From: JBCBXA01 sp039816825
Lineage (GTDB): Bacteria; Pseudomonadota; Alphaproteobacteria; Rhizobiales; Rhizobiaceae
NCBI GenBank assembly: GCA_039816825.1
Contig: JBCBXA010000001.1
Span: forward strand, 62,001-126,000
Reading direction: 5' to 3'
DNA length: 64,000 nucleotides
The notes under the pieces are model-generated. The model was not told the origin of the DNA, did not search any database, and was given only the letters and a program-made list of their open reading frames with translations. The position numbers and the translations under genes are program-made. Of the stretch, positions 52,625 through 61,051 are shown one piece after another; position 1 is the first letter of the stretch, and the number at the start of each line of letters is the position of its first letter.

Positions 52625-54325
52625 ATGAGTGCTTCTTTCACCCCAACCAAACCACTTCTCATCCAGCTTCTCGCAGCACTTTCAGTGACAACCATGCTGG
52701 TCGGCCCATCCGGAGCTGCCGCGTTTGATGTGGATGGCGCAGTGATTTCGGCAACGGTGTATCCAAGTGCGGCGAGCGTCACGCGGCAGATTGGGTTTGA
52801 TATCCCGGCCGGCAGCCTTGAGCTGGTGCTCGAACTGAAGGATGCCAACCTCGACCCCAATTCTGTGCGCGTCACCGGTGCTGCCGATGAGCCAATCACG
52901 CTGTTGGGCGTCGATACGAGGAACGTCCAGACATTGGCGGACACCGGTGATCGCCGGCGTGAACTGGAGACTTTGATCGAGGCGCGCGAGACGGACCTCG
53001 CGGCCCTTGGCCAGCGACGCACAGTTGCTGAAGCCCAAGCCAGGCTGGTGAACAAGCTTGTCGATGGCATCCCTGACGCGTTGGCCGGGGAGGAAGGCGG
53101 CACGCTTCCATCTGCAGAGCAGCTTCTTTCGGCACTGGAGACGATTGGCACCGCCCAGTCGCGGGTTGTGGATGCTCGCTTGGAGCTCGATGCACAAGAG
53201 AAAACCATACGAGATGAACTCGACGCCCTGCGGCTCGAGCTCTCATCCCTGCCCAGCCGCCGGAACGTGCTGCAGGCCGTCATTCGGGTTGATGCAGCCA
53301 CCGATGCCGCGGGGCAGCTCGAACTGAGCTATCTGACTCAGGCTTTGGGCTGGCAGCCGCGCTATGATCTTGCTCTGTCAACCGGCGGAGACGCGCCGAA
53401 CCTGTCCATTCGCAGCCAGGCATCGATTGTTCAGCGCACGGGTGAAGACTGGAGCGATGTCACCGTTGCACTGTCCACGGCACGGCCCAGCGGTGCCACT
53501 GAAGCAGGTGTTCTGCCTTCAGAGCAAGTGAGTTTTCTGCCTGAGCGGCCTGCACCAGTGCCAACGATGAAACGCAGCAATGACACGCAATTGCAGTTGG
53601 AAGGCATGGTCCAGGGCGGTCTGGCCGAGCCGGTTGTGATGGCCGAGCAGGCTGCCCAGGTCGACTTTGGCGGCTACCGCGCGACATTCACACTGCCGGG
53701 CAAAACAAACCTTCCATCGGGCGATGGGGCACGGACGGTTCTCATCAGTGCTGTTGATATGGCGGTTGAGCTCGAGACTCGCGCCACACCACTCCTGACC
53801 ACAGAGGCTTTTTTGCATGCGATGGGCGAAGTCCCCGAGGGCATCACCGTTCTGCCGGGAGAGGCATCTCTTTCTCGGGACGGCGATCTGGTGGGAAGGA
53901 CGTTCCTGCCCCGCCTGTCGGCAGGAGCGCCGTTCGACATCGGTTTTGGTGCCGATGACAGTGTGGTGGTGGAGCGGCTGGTGGCGGATCGATCCACCGG
54001 CGAAACCGGCATTATCACTTCATCCAACCGGGACCGCACGGCGGTGACCATTTCGGTTCAGAACTTTGGCGATCAGTACAGGGCTATCCGTCTTTTGGAC
54101 CGTGTGCCGTTCGCTGAGGCTGAGGACATTGAGATCGAGACGTCATTCCCCAATGGAAACGCCCCCAGCCAGGTGGATGTTGATGGGCGGCGCGGCGTAT
54201 TGAGCTGGAGCTTTGACCTCGCTCCCGGCGCCAGCCGCACCGTTGAGGCTCGCCACACCATCACTTGGCCCGGGGACAAAGAGATCATGCGCAACGCCAA
54301 CTGGCCGGTTCGGCCCGGGCGGTAG
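52625..54325 (+). CDS. DUF4139/DUF4140 (MuiA-like) exported protein
   Basis: A 566-residue protein with a signal peptide (LLAALSVTTMLVGPSGAAA), an N-terminal DUF4140 domain (ISATVYPSAASVTRQIGFDIPAGSLELVLELKDANLDPNSVRV), a coiled coil (about residues 100-205, RRELETLIEARETDLAALGQRR) and a C-terminal DUF4139 beta-rich domain (LSYLTQALGWQPRYDLALS, EDWSDVTVALSTARPS). The MuiA name comes from the mucoidy inhibitor group; a role in the cell envelope is likely but unproven. It is upstream of purA, separated by 114 bp. Confidence 0.88.
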   Translation: MSASFTPTKPLLIQLLAALSVTTMLVGPSGAAAFDVDGAVISATVYPSAASVTRQIGFDIPAGSLELVLELKDANLDPNSVRVTGAADEPITLLGVDTRNVQTLADTGDRRRELETLIEARETDLAALGQRRTVAEAQARLVNKLVDGIPDALAGEEGGTLPSAEQLLSALETIGTAQSRVVDARLELDAQEKTIRDELDALRLELSSLPSRRNVLQAVIRVDAATDAAGQLELSYLTQALGWQPRYDLALSTGGDAPNLSIRSQASIVQRTGEDWSDVTVALSTARPSGATEAGVLPSEQVSFLPERPAPVPTMKRSNDTQLQLEGMVQGGLAEPVVMAEQAAQVDFGGYRATFTLPGKTNLPSGDGARTVLISAVDMAVELETRATPLLTTEAFLHAMGEVPEGITVLPGEASLSRDGDLVGRTFLPRLSAGAPFDIGFGADDSVVVERLVADRSTGETGIITSSNRDRTAVTISVQNFGDQYRAIRLLDRVPFAEAEDIEIETSFPNGNAPSQVDVDGRRGVLSWSFDLAPGASRTVEARHTITWPGDKEIMRNANWPVRPGR

Positions 54326-54439
54326 GGCAGGCTCTCCATTCCTTGCGTTTGATAGCTCTTCTTCCCCCTCGCATCCCGCGCGTCGGTGTGCTTAACGTGC
54401 GCCGGTTTGATGCGCCTTACGATGTTGGGGGGATTTCCC

Positions 54440-55735
54440 ATGGCGAATGTGGTGGTTGTCGGCTCCCAATGGGGCGATGAGGGCAAGGGCAAGATTGTCG
54501 ACTGGCTGTCGGAACGGGCCGATGTGGTGGTGCGTTTTCAAGGCGGTCACAATGCAGGCCACACGCTCGTCATTGACGGCACGTCGTACAAGTTGAGCCT
54601 TCTGCCGTCGGGCGTGGTGCGCAAAGGCAAGCTCGCCGTCATCGGAAATGGCGTTGTCATCGATCCCCATGCTCTGGTTGAAGAGATCGACAAGCTGTCG
54701 GCCCAAGGTGTCGAGATTTCCCCCGAAAACTTGCGGATTGCCGACAACGCAACGCTGATCCTGTCGCTGCACCGCGAGCTCGATGCCATTCGCGAGAATG
54801 CCGCCGCCTCAGGCACCAAGATCGGTACGACTCGGCGTGGCATTGGGCCGGCCTATGAAGACAAGGTGGGCCGCCGCGCGATCCGCGTCCTTGACTTGGA
54901 AAACCCGGAAACGCTGGTCGCCAAGATCGACCGGCTGCTGGCGCACCACAATCCGCTGCGCAAAGGGCTCGGGTTCGAGCCGATTGAGACAAAAGCACTG
55001 CTCAATGAGCTGATGGCTGTTGCGGAGCGTCTTCTACCCTACCGCGAAGCTGTTTGGCGTCTATTGGACAGTAAACGCCGTGCGGGTAAGCGGATCCTTT
55101 TTGAAGGCGCGCAGGGCACTTTGCTCGACATTGACCACGGAACTTATCCCTTTGTGACCTCGTCCAATACGTGTGCCGGGCAGGCAGCCGCCGGCTCGGG
55201 GGTTGGTCCCGGAGCCATCGACTATGTGCTTGGCATCACCAAGGCCTACACGACACGGGTTGGAGAGGGACCGTTTCCGACCGAACTTGATGATGAGGTG
55301 GGCCAGCATCTTGGTGAGCGTGGGCACGAGTTTGGAACCGTCACCGGGCGCAAGCGCCGGTGTGGTTGGTTCGATGCCGTGGCCGTCCGTCAAGCAGTGG
55401 CGACCAATGGATTGCACGGGATCGCGCTGACCAAACTCGACGTGCTCGACGGGATGGACGAGATCAAAATCTGCATCGGCTACAAGCTCGACGGCGAAGT
55501 CTTGGACTACCTGCCGGCCAGTCAGGGCCGCCAGGCGCGGATCGAGCCGATCTACGAAACACTGACCGGCTGGAAAGATTCCACCGAAGGTGCCCGCACA
55601 TGGGCCGATCTGCCCGCAGAGGCCGTGAAATATGTGCGCCATGTGGAAGAACTGATCGGCGCGCCGGTGGCTATGTTGTCGACAAGCCCGGAGCGCGACG
55701 ACACGATACTTGTTCAGGACCCTTTTCAGGACTAG
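54440..55735 (+). CDS. purA: Adenylosuccinate synthetase
   Basis: A 431-residue GTP-dependent enzyme that joins IMP and aspartate. The N-terminal VVVVGSQWGDEGKGKIVDWLSERADVVVRFQGGHNAGHT has catalytic Asp and His; other conserved parts are GTTRRGIGPAYEDK, LFEGAQGTLLDIDHGTYPFVTSSN and GRKRRCGWFDAVAVR. The ATG at 54440 follows GGGGGGA. The 109-bp gap after purA holds no gene; a GGAAC-N18-TT sequence at 55741 is a weak stress-promoter look-alike. Confidence 0.98.
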   Translation: MANVVVVGSQWGDEGKGKIVDWLSERADVVVRFQGGHNAGHTLVIDGTSYKLSLLPSGVVRKGKLAVIGNGVVIDPHALVEEIDKLSAQGVEISPENLRIADNATLILSLHRELDAIRENAAASGTKIGTTRRGIGPAYEDKVGRRAIRVLDLENPETLVAKIDRLLAHHNPLRKGLGFEPIETKALLNELMAVAERLLPYREAVWRLLDSKRRAGKRILFEGAQGTLLDIDHGTYPFVTSSNTCAGQAAAGSGVGPGAIDYVLGITKAYTTRVGEGPFPTELDDEVGQHLGERGHEFGTVTGRKRRCGWFDAVAVRQAVATNGLHGIALTKLDVLDGMDEIKICIGYKLDGEVLDYLPASQGRQARIEPIYETLTGWKDSTEGARTWADLPAEAVKYVRHVEELIGAPVAMLSTSPERDDTILVQDPFQD

Positions 55736-55844
55736 CTTTCGGAACGTCACAATTTGCGACTGTTTCAGCCTGACATTGTCCGCAAATTTGTTGAATGCAG
55801 CTTGAGAGGTCGGTGCACACGACGCCGAAAGTACAGAGTTTCCT

Positions 55845-57512
55845 ATGCCCGACTACCACGCCGTACTGAAGAAGACCCTCGCTGGCTTGCCCAACAACTC
55901 CCCTGAGTTGCGTGAAAAAGTCTATGACAAGGCGCGCCAGACCATCCGGCGGCAGTTGGATGCCGTGCAACCGGCGCTGTCGGCTGAGCGCATCGAGGCA
56001 GAAGTCGCTAATCTGGAATCTGCAATCGTCGAGGTTGAGGCGGAGCAGGCGCCTCCGGAGCCGGTTCTTCCCGCAGAAGACGATATTCTCGGGGATCTGG
56101 AAGCGGAATTGGGCCTCGGTTCGTCCCCCGCTGCGCCACCTGCTGTGGGGGCATCGGTGCAGCAACCACCGGCACCAGCCGCGTCCGCTGCACCGCCATT
56201 GACGGCATCGGCGGGGGCAAGCCCCGGCGCGTTCCCTCCAGTCTCTCAAGGCTCACCAGTTTCGCAGGGCTCACAAGTCCCCCAAGGCGCCGCACCTGCC
56301 GGCCAGCCGGTATCGCCCCAGCAGCCAGCCATGCCCGATGCATCCGCGTCTCCTGTCACGGCCACGCGCGAGCCCAGCCTGCGAGCGCGGCAGGAGCCTG
56401 AAAAACGAAGCCGCAAGGGCGTGATCTTTGTGGTTGTCCTGCTGCTGCTTCTGCTGGGTGGTGCTTTTGCCGCAACTCAGATGCCGGGCGGTATCAATGG
56501 CCTCGCGCAGCGGCTCTCGCCCGGAATTGAAATTCCGTTCCTGGGCATCCAGCCAGATCAGGCGCCGGTAGACGAGGACAATACCCCTCAAACAGATGTC
56601 CCGGACAGTGCTGCTGAGGACACCACAACGGCTCCAGCCGATGATGAGACCAAGTTCAACGAAACGGCTCCAGCCGATGATGAGACCAAGTTCAACGAGC
56701 GGCTGGGGTCTGACGGCTCAACAACCGTTCCAGAGCCCGAAACTGTGGAAGAAACGCCGCAACCAGAAACCATCGTTCCTGATCCGGCTGACCCGACCAT
56801 TGAAGGGCCATCGGAAGGCCTCGAACTCGGAGTGGAGGAAGATACGCCACCTCAGCCGGGCCAAGTTGTGGTCGATGAGAACGGCGTTGAATTTACCGTG
56901 CCGGGTGCCAGCACTGACGAAGCCGCCGCTCCCGCCCAGGACAGCAGTACCGAACAGACCGCGCCTTCAGCCGCCACGGTGGCCCAGCGCGCGTTCTTCT
57001 ATGTCGAAAATGGTGGCGCTGAGGGCACCACCCGTATTCCGGGCAATGTGATCTGGAGCAATGGTGAGCGCGACAGCCTGCCCACCATCGAAGCTGACGT
57101 CAGTGTCGATGAATTGGGCGTGGGCATGAAAATGGTCATCCGCCGCAATCTCGACGAAACCCTGTCAGCCAGTCATGTCATCGACATCCTGTTCGATCTG
57201 CCGGACGGCTTTAGCGGCAATGGCATCGATGCCGTGCGCCAGGTTGTTTTCAAGCAAACCGAGGAAGAGCAGGGGAACGCCCTTATTGCGGAGCCTGCGA
57301 AGATTTCCGACACCTTCTTCCTGGTGGCCCTCTACGATTTGCCTGAGGCCGAAGCGGCCAACGTCCAGATCATGCGGGAACGTCCTTGGATCGACCTGCC
57401 GATTGCATACACCACGGGTCGCAGGGCCCTTTTGACGCTCGAGAAGGGCGCAGCCGGTTCTGATGTGTTCCGAACCGCTTTTGACGCCTGGGCTCTGTCA
57501 GACGCTCAGTAG
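55845..57512 (+). CDS. Membrane-anchored protein of unknown function
   Basis: A 555-residue protein with a conserved N-terminal helical segment (DYHAVLKKTLAGLPNNSPELREKVYDKARQTIRRQLDAVQPALSAERIEAEVANLESAI), a low-complexity Pro/Ala/Gln linker, one transmembrane helix (GVIFVVVLLLLLLGGAFAATQ, about residues 193-213), an acidic Thr/Glu/Pro-rich segment with a perfect 12-residue tandem repeat, and a folded C-terminal domain (AQRAFFYVENGGAEGTTRIPGNVIWS onwards, residues about 380-555). I recall the N-terminal pattern from other alphaproteobacteria but not a function. The N-terminus is cytoplasmic and the C-terminal domain probably periplasmic. Located between purA and flhA. Confidence 0.75.
   Translation: MPDYHAVLKKTLAGLPNNSPELREKVYDKARQTIRRQLDAVQPALSAERIEAEVANLESAIVEVEAEQAPPEPVLPAEDDILGDLEAELGLGSSPAAPPAVGASVQQPPAPAASAAPPLTASAGASPGAFPPVSQGSPVSQGSQVPQGAAPAGQPVSPQQPAMPDASASPVTATREPSLRARQEPEKRSRKGVIFVVVLLLLLLGGAFAATQMPGGINGLAQRLSPGIEIPFLGIQPDQAPVDEDNTPQTDVPDSAAEDTTTAPADDETKFNETAPADDETKFNERLGSDGSTTVPEPETVEETPQPETIVPDPADPTIEGPSEGLELGVEEDTPPQPGQVVVDENGVEFTVPGASTDEAAAPAQDSSTEQTAPSAATVAQRAFFYVENGGAEGTTRIPGNVIWSNGERDSLPTIEADVSVDELGVGMKMVIRRNLDETLSASHVIDILFDLPDGFSGNGIDAVRQVVFKQTEEEQGNALIAEPAKISDTFFLVALYDLPEAEAANVQIMRERPWIDLPIAYTTGRRALLTLEKGAAGSDVFRTAFDAWALSDAQ
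56628..56699 (+). repeat. 36-bp in-frame tandem duplication
   Basis: Two adjacent 36-nt copies (56628-56663 and 56664-56699) encoding TAPADDETKFNE each, identical except for the final base. It lies in the acidic linker of the membrane-anchored protein, so it changes spacing only. Near-perfect identity implies a recent slippage or duplication. Confidence 0.95.
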
Positions 57513-57533
57513 AGCGCATCCTCATCATCCGAT

Positions 57534-57549
57534 TTAACGCGCCATTAAC
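57534..57549. promoter_or_regulatory. CtrA box upstream of flhA
   Basis: TTAA-cgcgcca-TTAAC is an exact match to TTAA-N7-TTAAC and is followed by CAT, giving TTAACCAT. It lies 79 bp before the flhA start. CtrA control of flagellar class II genes is well known in Caulobacter-type bacteria. Confidence 0.6.
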
Positions 57550-57554
57550 CATGC

Positions 57555-57595
57555 ACTGGGCAAAAATTGCCCAGTCCTGCCGCGATTCCCGCGGC
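57555..57595 (+). repeat. Two hairpins before flhA
   Basis: ACTGGGCAA-aaa-TTGCCCAGT (57555-57575) and GCCGCG-attcc-CGCGGC (57579-57595) are both perfect. Neither has a clear T-run, so they may terminate the upstream gene poorly or form part of the flhA leader. Confidence 0.65.
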
Positions 57596-57627
57596 ACTTT
57601 GCGCGTGGTCCTGGCAGTGGTCGATAG

Positions 57628-59811
57628 ATGAGCGATATCACGGCAAGCGGCGCTGATTTGCCAGCTGCTCCGGCTGCCAATGCGGCGCCGACAGCAATGC
57701 CGCGACTGGGCGGTGCTGGAAAGCTGGGCGATTGGCTAGACTATGCGCGCCGTGCAGACATTCTTCTCGCCGTGGGTGTGATGACCATTCTGGTCATTCT
57801 CATCATGCCGTTGCCGGCCATGCTGCTGGATGTCTTTCTGGCCATCTCGATTATCCTGTCGGTTATGGTGCTGATGACGGCGCTCTTCATTCAGGGGCCG
57901 CTGGAGTTCTCCGCCTTTCCGACCGTTCTGCTGATCGCCACCATGTTGAGGCTCTCGCTCAATCTGGCCTCGACCCGGCTGATCCTCTCGGAAGGCCATA
58001 ACGGCACATCAGCCGCAGGCAATGTGATCGAGGCCTTTGGCAATTTTGTCATGCGGGGCAACTTCGTCATCGGGATCATCGTTTTTGCGATCCTGGTCAT
58101 TGTGAACTTTGTTGTGATCACAAAGGGCTCCGGCCGTATCGCTGAGGTTGCGGCCCGCTTTACGCTGGATGCCATGCCCGGCAAGCAAATGGCCATCGAC
58201 GCCGATCTATCGGCTGGCCTGATCAGCGATGATGAGGCCAAGGGCCGCCGCAAGAAACTCGAAGACGAGAGTTCCTTTTTCGGAGCCATGGACGGTGCTT
58301 CGAAATTTGTGCGCGGCGATGCGATTGCCGGCATTCTGATCACCTTCATCAACGTGATCGGCGGCATCATCATTGGCGTTGGCCAAATGGGCATGAGCTT
58401 CTCGGACGCGGCTTCCAACTACACATTGCTGACGGTGGGCGACGGGCTCGTTAGCCAGATACCGGCGCTGGTCGTGTCCACGGCCGCCGGCCTTCTGGTG
58501 TCGAAGGCCGGCGTGACGGGAGCCGCTGACAAGGCGCTTGTGGCCCAGCTCTCGGGCTATCCCAAAGCGCTTGGGCTTTCTGCGGCTGTGATGGTGATTA
58601 TGGCCATGCTGCCGGGCATGCCGACCCTGGTTTTCCTCGCCCTTGGGGCAGTGGCGGGCTATTTCGCCTGGACGCTCACGCGCAGCCAGGAGAAGGCGAA
58701 GATCGAAGCCCAGGCGGCCAGCGTCGCGGAAGCTGCTGCGGCGGGCGCCGATGAGGCCGAAGAACCCATTGAGCAGGCGCTGAAGATCGACGAATTGCGA
58801 TTGGAGCTTGGCTTTGCCCTGGTCCAGCTCATCAATGAGAACGAGCATGACAACGAGGCCATCGGCAATCTGCTGACCGACCAGATCAAGGCGTTGCGCC
58901 GCCAGTTGGCCACCGAAATGGGCTTCCTTATGCCATCGGTGCGACTGCAGGATAATATTCAGCTCTCTGGCAATGATTACGTGATCCGCGTGAAAGAGGT
59001 CGAGGCCGGGCGGGGCACCGTCTATCCGCGTCAGTTCATGGTGATGGATCCGAGTGGCGGCAACATCTCCATGCCGGGCCAGGCAACGGTTGAGCCCACA
59101 TTTGGCCTGCCTGTGAAGTGGGTGGATGGCAAGTATCGCAGCCAGGCTGAGGACTCCGGCTATACGGTCGTTGATCCGGCCACCGTGATCTCCACCCATC
59201 TGACCGAGACCATCAAGAACAACATCGCCGACCTGTTGTCCTATGCACATGTTCAGAAACTGCTGAAGGAACTGCCCGCTGACCATCAGAAGCTGGTGGA
59301 AGATCTGGTGCCGACACAAATCACTGTGTCCGGCATTCAGCGTGTCCTCCAGATTCTCCTGACCGAGCGCATTTCCATCCGCGATCTGTCGACCATTCTC
59401 GAGGGAATCGCTGAAGCCTCATCATTTGCCCGCACGCCGTCGGCCATCGCCGAGCATGTTCGGTCGCGTCTGGGCCGCCAGATCTGCGCATCTCACATGG
59501 CACCCGGTGGATATCTGCCGGTGCTCAACCTGACCGGGGCCTGGGAAGTTGCTTTCGCCGAGAGCCTGATTGGAGAAGGCGACGACAGACAACTCGCCAT
59601 GGCGCCATCCAAGCTGCAGGAGTTCGTCCCGGCGGTGACGCAGGGTTTTGAAGATGCTGCGGCCATCGGTGAAGTTCCCGTTGTGCTGACAAGCCCCATG
59701 ATACGCCCCTATGTCCGGTCCATCGTCGAGCGTTTTCGGACGCACACAGTGGTGATGAGCCAGGCTGAGATCCATCCGTCCATCAAGCTGAAGACGGTCG
59801 GTACGATCTAG
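57628..59811 (+). CDS. flhA: Flagellar export apparatus protein FlhA
   Basis: A 727-residue FHIPEP-family protein: eight transmembrane helices in the first 330 residues, the FHIPEP signature region (FAILVIVNFVVITKGSGRIAEVAARFTLDAMPGKQMAIDADLSAGLI) and a large cytoplasmic domain that binds chaperone-substrate complexes. It is the gate of the flagellar type III secretion system. No other flagellar gene is in the window; the neighbours are a protein of unknown function and a PepSY protein, so this is a solitary flhA. A CtrA box lies upstream. Confidence 0.97.
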   Translation: MSDITASGADLPAAPAANAAPTAMPRLGGAGKLGDWLDYARRADILLAVGVMTILVILIMPLPAMLLDVFLAISIILSVMVLMTALFIQGPLEFSAFPTVLLIATMLRLSLNLASTRLILSEGHNGTSAAGNVIEAFGNFVMRGNFVIGIIVFAILVIVNFVVITKGSGRIAEVAARFTLDAMPGKQMAIDADLSAGLISDDEAKGRRKKLEDESSFFGAMDGASKFVRGDAIAGILITFINVIGGIIIGVGQMGMSFSDAASNYTLLTVGDGLVSQIPALVVSTAAGLLVSKAGVTGAADKALVAQLSGYPKALGLSAAVMVIMAMLPGMPTLVFLALGAVAGYFAWTLTRSQEKAKIEAQAASVAEAAAAGADEAEEPIEQALKIDELRLELGFALVQLINENEHDNEAIGNLLTDQIKALRRQLATEMGFLMPSVRLQDNIQLSGNDYVIRVKEVEAGRGTVYPRQFMVMDPSGGNISMPGQATVEPTFGLPVKWVDGKYRSQAEDSGYTVVDPATVISTHLTETIKNNIADLLSYAHVQKLLKELPADHQKLVEDLVPTQITVSGIQRVLQILLTERISIRDLSTILEGIAEASSFARTPSAIAEHVRSRLGRQICASHMAPGGYLPVLNLTGAWEVAFAESLIGEGDDRQLAMAPSKLQEFVPAVTQGFEDAAAIGEVPVVLTSPMIRPYVRSIVERFRTHTVVMSQAEIHPSIKLKTVGTI

Positions 59812-59886
59812 GTTCCTGACCCTGGGGTCTTGTCTGCCGGACGATTTGCCCGTCCGCGCGCCGTTCAGGTTTCTGTCTTACTGATC

Positions 59887-59940
59887 TGTAAGTTTGAGTT
59901 GAGAGCCCTGCAAAACTCGGTCTCCATCTTGGTTTCATCG
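59887..59940 (+). promoter_or_regulatory. Promoter architecture A (PepSY gene), shared with 62332-62385
   Basis: TGTAAGTTTG, 34 bp, GGTTTCATCG: the same two blocks at the same spacing occur at 62332-62385 before the small membrane protein gene. Between them AG-GCC and CTCCAT are also shared. It ends 42 bp before the PepSY start. Likely binding sites for the response regulator encoded at 60368. Confidence 0.5.
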
Positions 59941-59981
59941 GAGGACACAAGATCCTCTGGAACCAACAATGGAGAACAGAC

Positions 59982-60296
59982 ATGAAGAAGAACATCATCA
60001 TTGGCGGCGTCATTGCAGGCTTTCTGGCAACCGCCGGCGCGGTCGCCGCCCAGTCCACGGCCCCGGGCGAGCCGCCTGCCCTGACGACGACCCAAGCCAT
60101 TGAGATCGCCCTCGCCGAAGTTCCCGGCACCGTTCAGGAAACCGAGCTGGACCGTGAAGACGGCGTGCAGGTCTACGAGATCGAGATCCTGAACGGTGAA
60201 GGCCAGGAGATGGAGGTGCTCGTTTCCGCTGACACCGGCGAAGTTCTCGAGGTGGAACTGGACGAGAAGGATTGCAAGAAAGGCCGCGATGCATAA
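59982..60296 (+). CDS. PepSY-domain exported protein
   Basis: A 104-residue periplasmic protein: signal peptide KNIIIGGVIAGFLATAGAVAAQ (cleavage near residue 24) and one PepSY domain (TTTQAIEIALAEVPGTVQETELDREDGVQVYEIEILNGEGQEMEVLVSADTGEVLEVE). PepSY proteins often inhibit or sense in the periplasm and accompany two-component systems. The response regulator starts 72 bp later. GGAG sites lie in the leader. Confidence 0.88.
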   Translation: MKKNIIIGGVIAGFLATAGAVAAQSTAPGEPPALTTTQAIEIALAEVPGTVQETELDREDGVQVYEIEILNGEGQEMEVLVSADTGEVLEVELDEKDCKKGRDA

Positions 60297-60367
60297 GCCT
60301 TCCAGGCAGTATGCAGGCAGCACCAAAGGGCCGCCCTTCAGCACTTTCTGCCAAGTTCGGAGACACA

Positions 60368-61051
60368 ATGCGTATTCTGCTGTTGGAAGATGATGATCAG
60401 TTGGGGCCATGGGTTTCCGGCGGGCTGCGCGAGGAAGGGCATGTCGTCGATCACTTTGCCGACGGCAAAGATGCTCTGATGGCTGCGATGGGACAGGACT
60501 ATGATCTCTTCATCCTCGACAGGATGGTGCCTGGCCTCGATGGTCTTTCGGTTCTCAAGACCTTGCGAGCGTCCAAGAACGCAACGCCCGCCCTGTTCCT
60601 TACGGCTTTGGGTGAGGTGGATTCTCGGGTGGAAGGGTTTGAGGCCGGTGGCGATGACTATCTGACCAAGCCGTTTGCCTTTGCTGAACTGTCCGCGCGG
60701 GTGAATGCGCTGGGGCGCCGCCTTGAAAGCGGGGCCGGTTCTGCCGCCGAGCCGACCGTTCTGCGTTATGCTGACCTGAAGCTCGACTTGCTGGCCCGCA
60801 CCTGTGAGCGCCAGGGGCAGGCTATCGATCTCATGGCCAAGGAGTTCACGCTGCTTGAGTATTTCATGCGGAGACCTGGCCGACTGATCACGCGCACCAT
60901 GCTGCTGGAACAGGTCTGGGACATGAGCTTTGACCCGACAACGAGTGTTGTCGAAACCCACATCAGCCGGTTGCGGGCCAAGATCGACAAGCCTTTTGAC
61001 GAGGCTTTGATCCGCACCCGCCGGGGCGAAGGCTATGTCCTGGGTAAGTAG
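60368..61051 (+). CDS. OmpR-family response regulator
   Basis: A 227-residue regulator with a receiver domain (LLLEDDDQLGPWVSGGL, phosphoacceptor Asp51 in LFILDRMVPGLDG, TALGE with the switch Thr, and Lys in YLTKPF) and a C-terminal winged helix (FTLLEYFMRRPGRLITRTMLLEQVWDMSFDPTTSVVETHISRLRAKID, then IRTRRGEGYVL). GGAGAC precedes the ATG at 60368. The kinase gene overlaps it by 17 bp. It likely controls its own neighbours, given the shared promoter blocks. Confidence 0.95.
   Translation: MRILLLEDDDQLGPWVSGGLREEGHVVDHFADGKDALMAAMGQDYDLFILDRMVPGLDGLSVLKTLRASKNATPALFLTALGEVDSRVEGFEAGGDDYLTKPFAFAELSARVNALGRRLESGAGSAAEPTVLRYADLKLDLLARTCERQGQAIDLMAKEFTLLEYFMRRPGRLITRTMLLEQVWDMSFDPTTSVVETHISRLRAKIDKPFDEALIRTRRGEGYVLGK

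Noticed and set aside
55741..55764. GGAAC-N18-TT as an EcfG promoter for the gene at 55845
   Set aside because: The -10 part reads GTTT rather than CGTT, and the position after purA could be chance.
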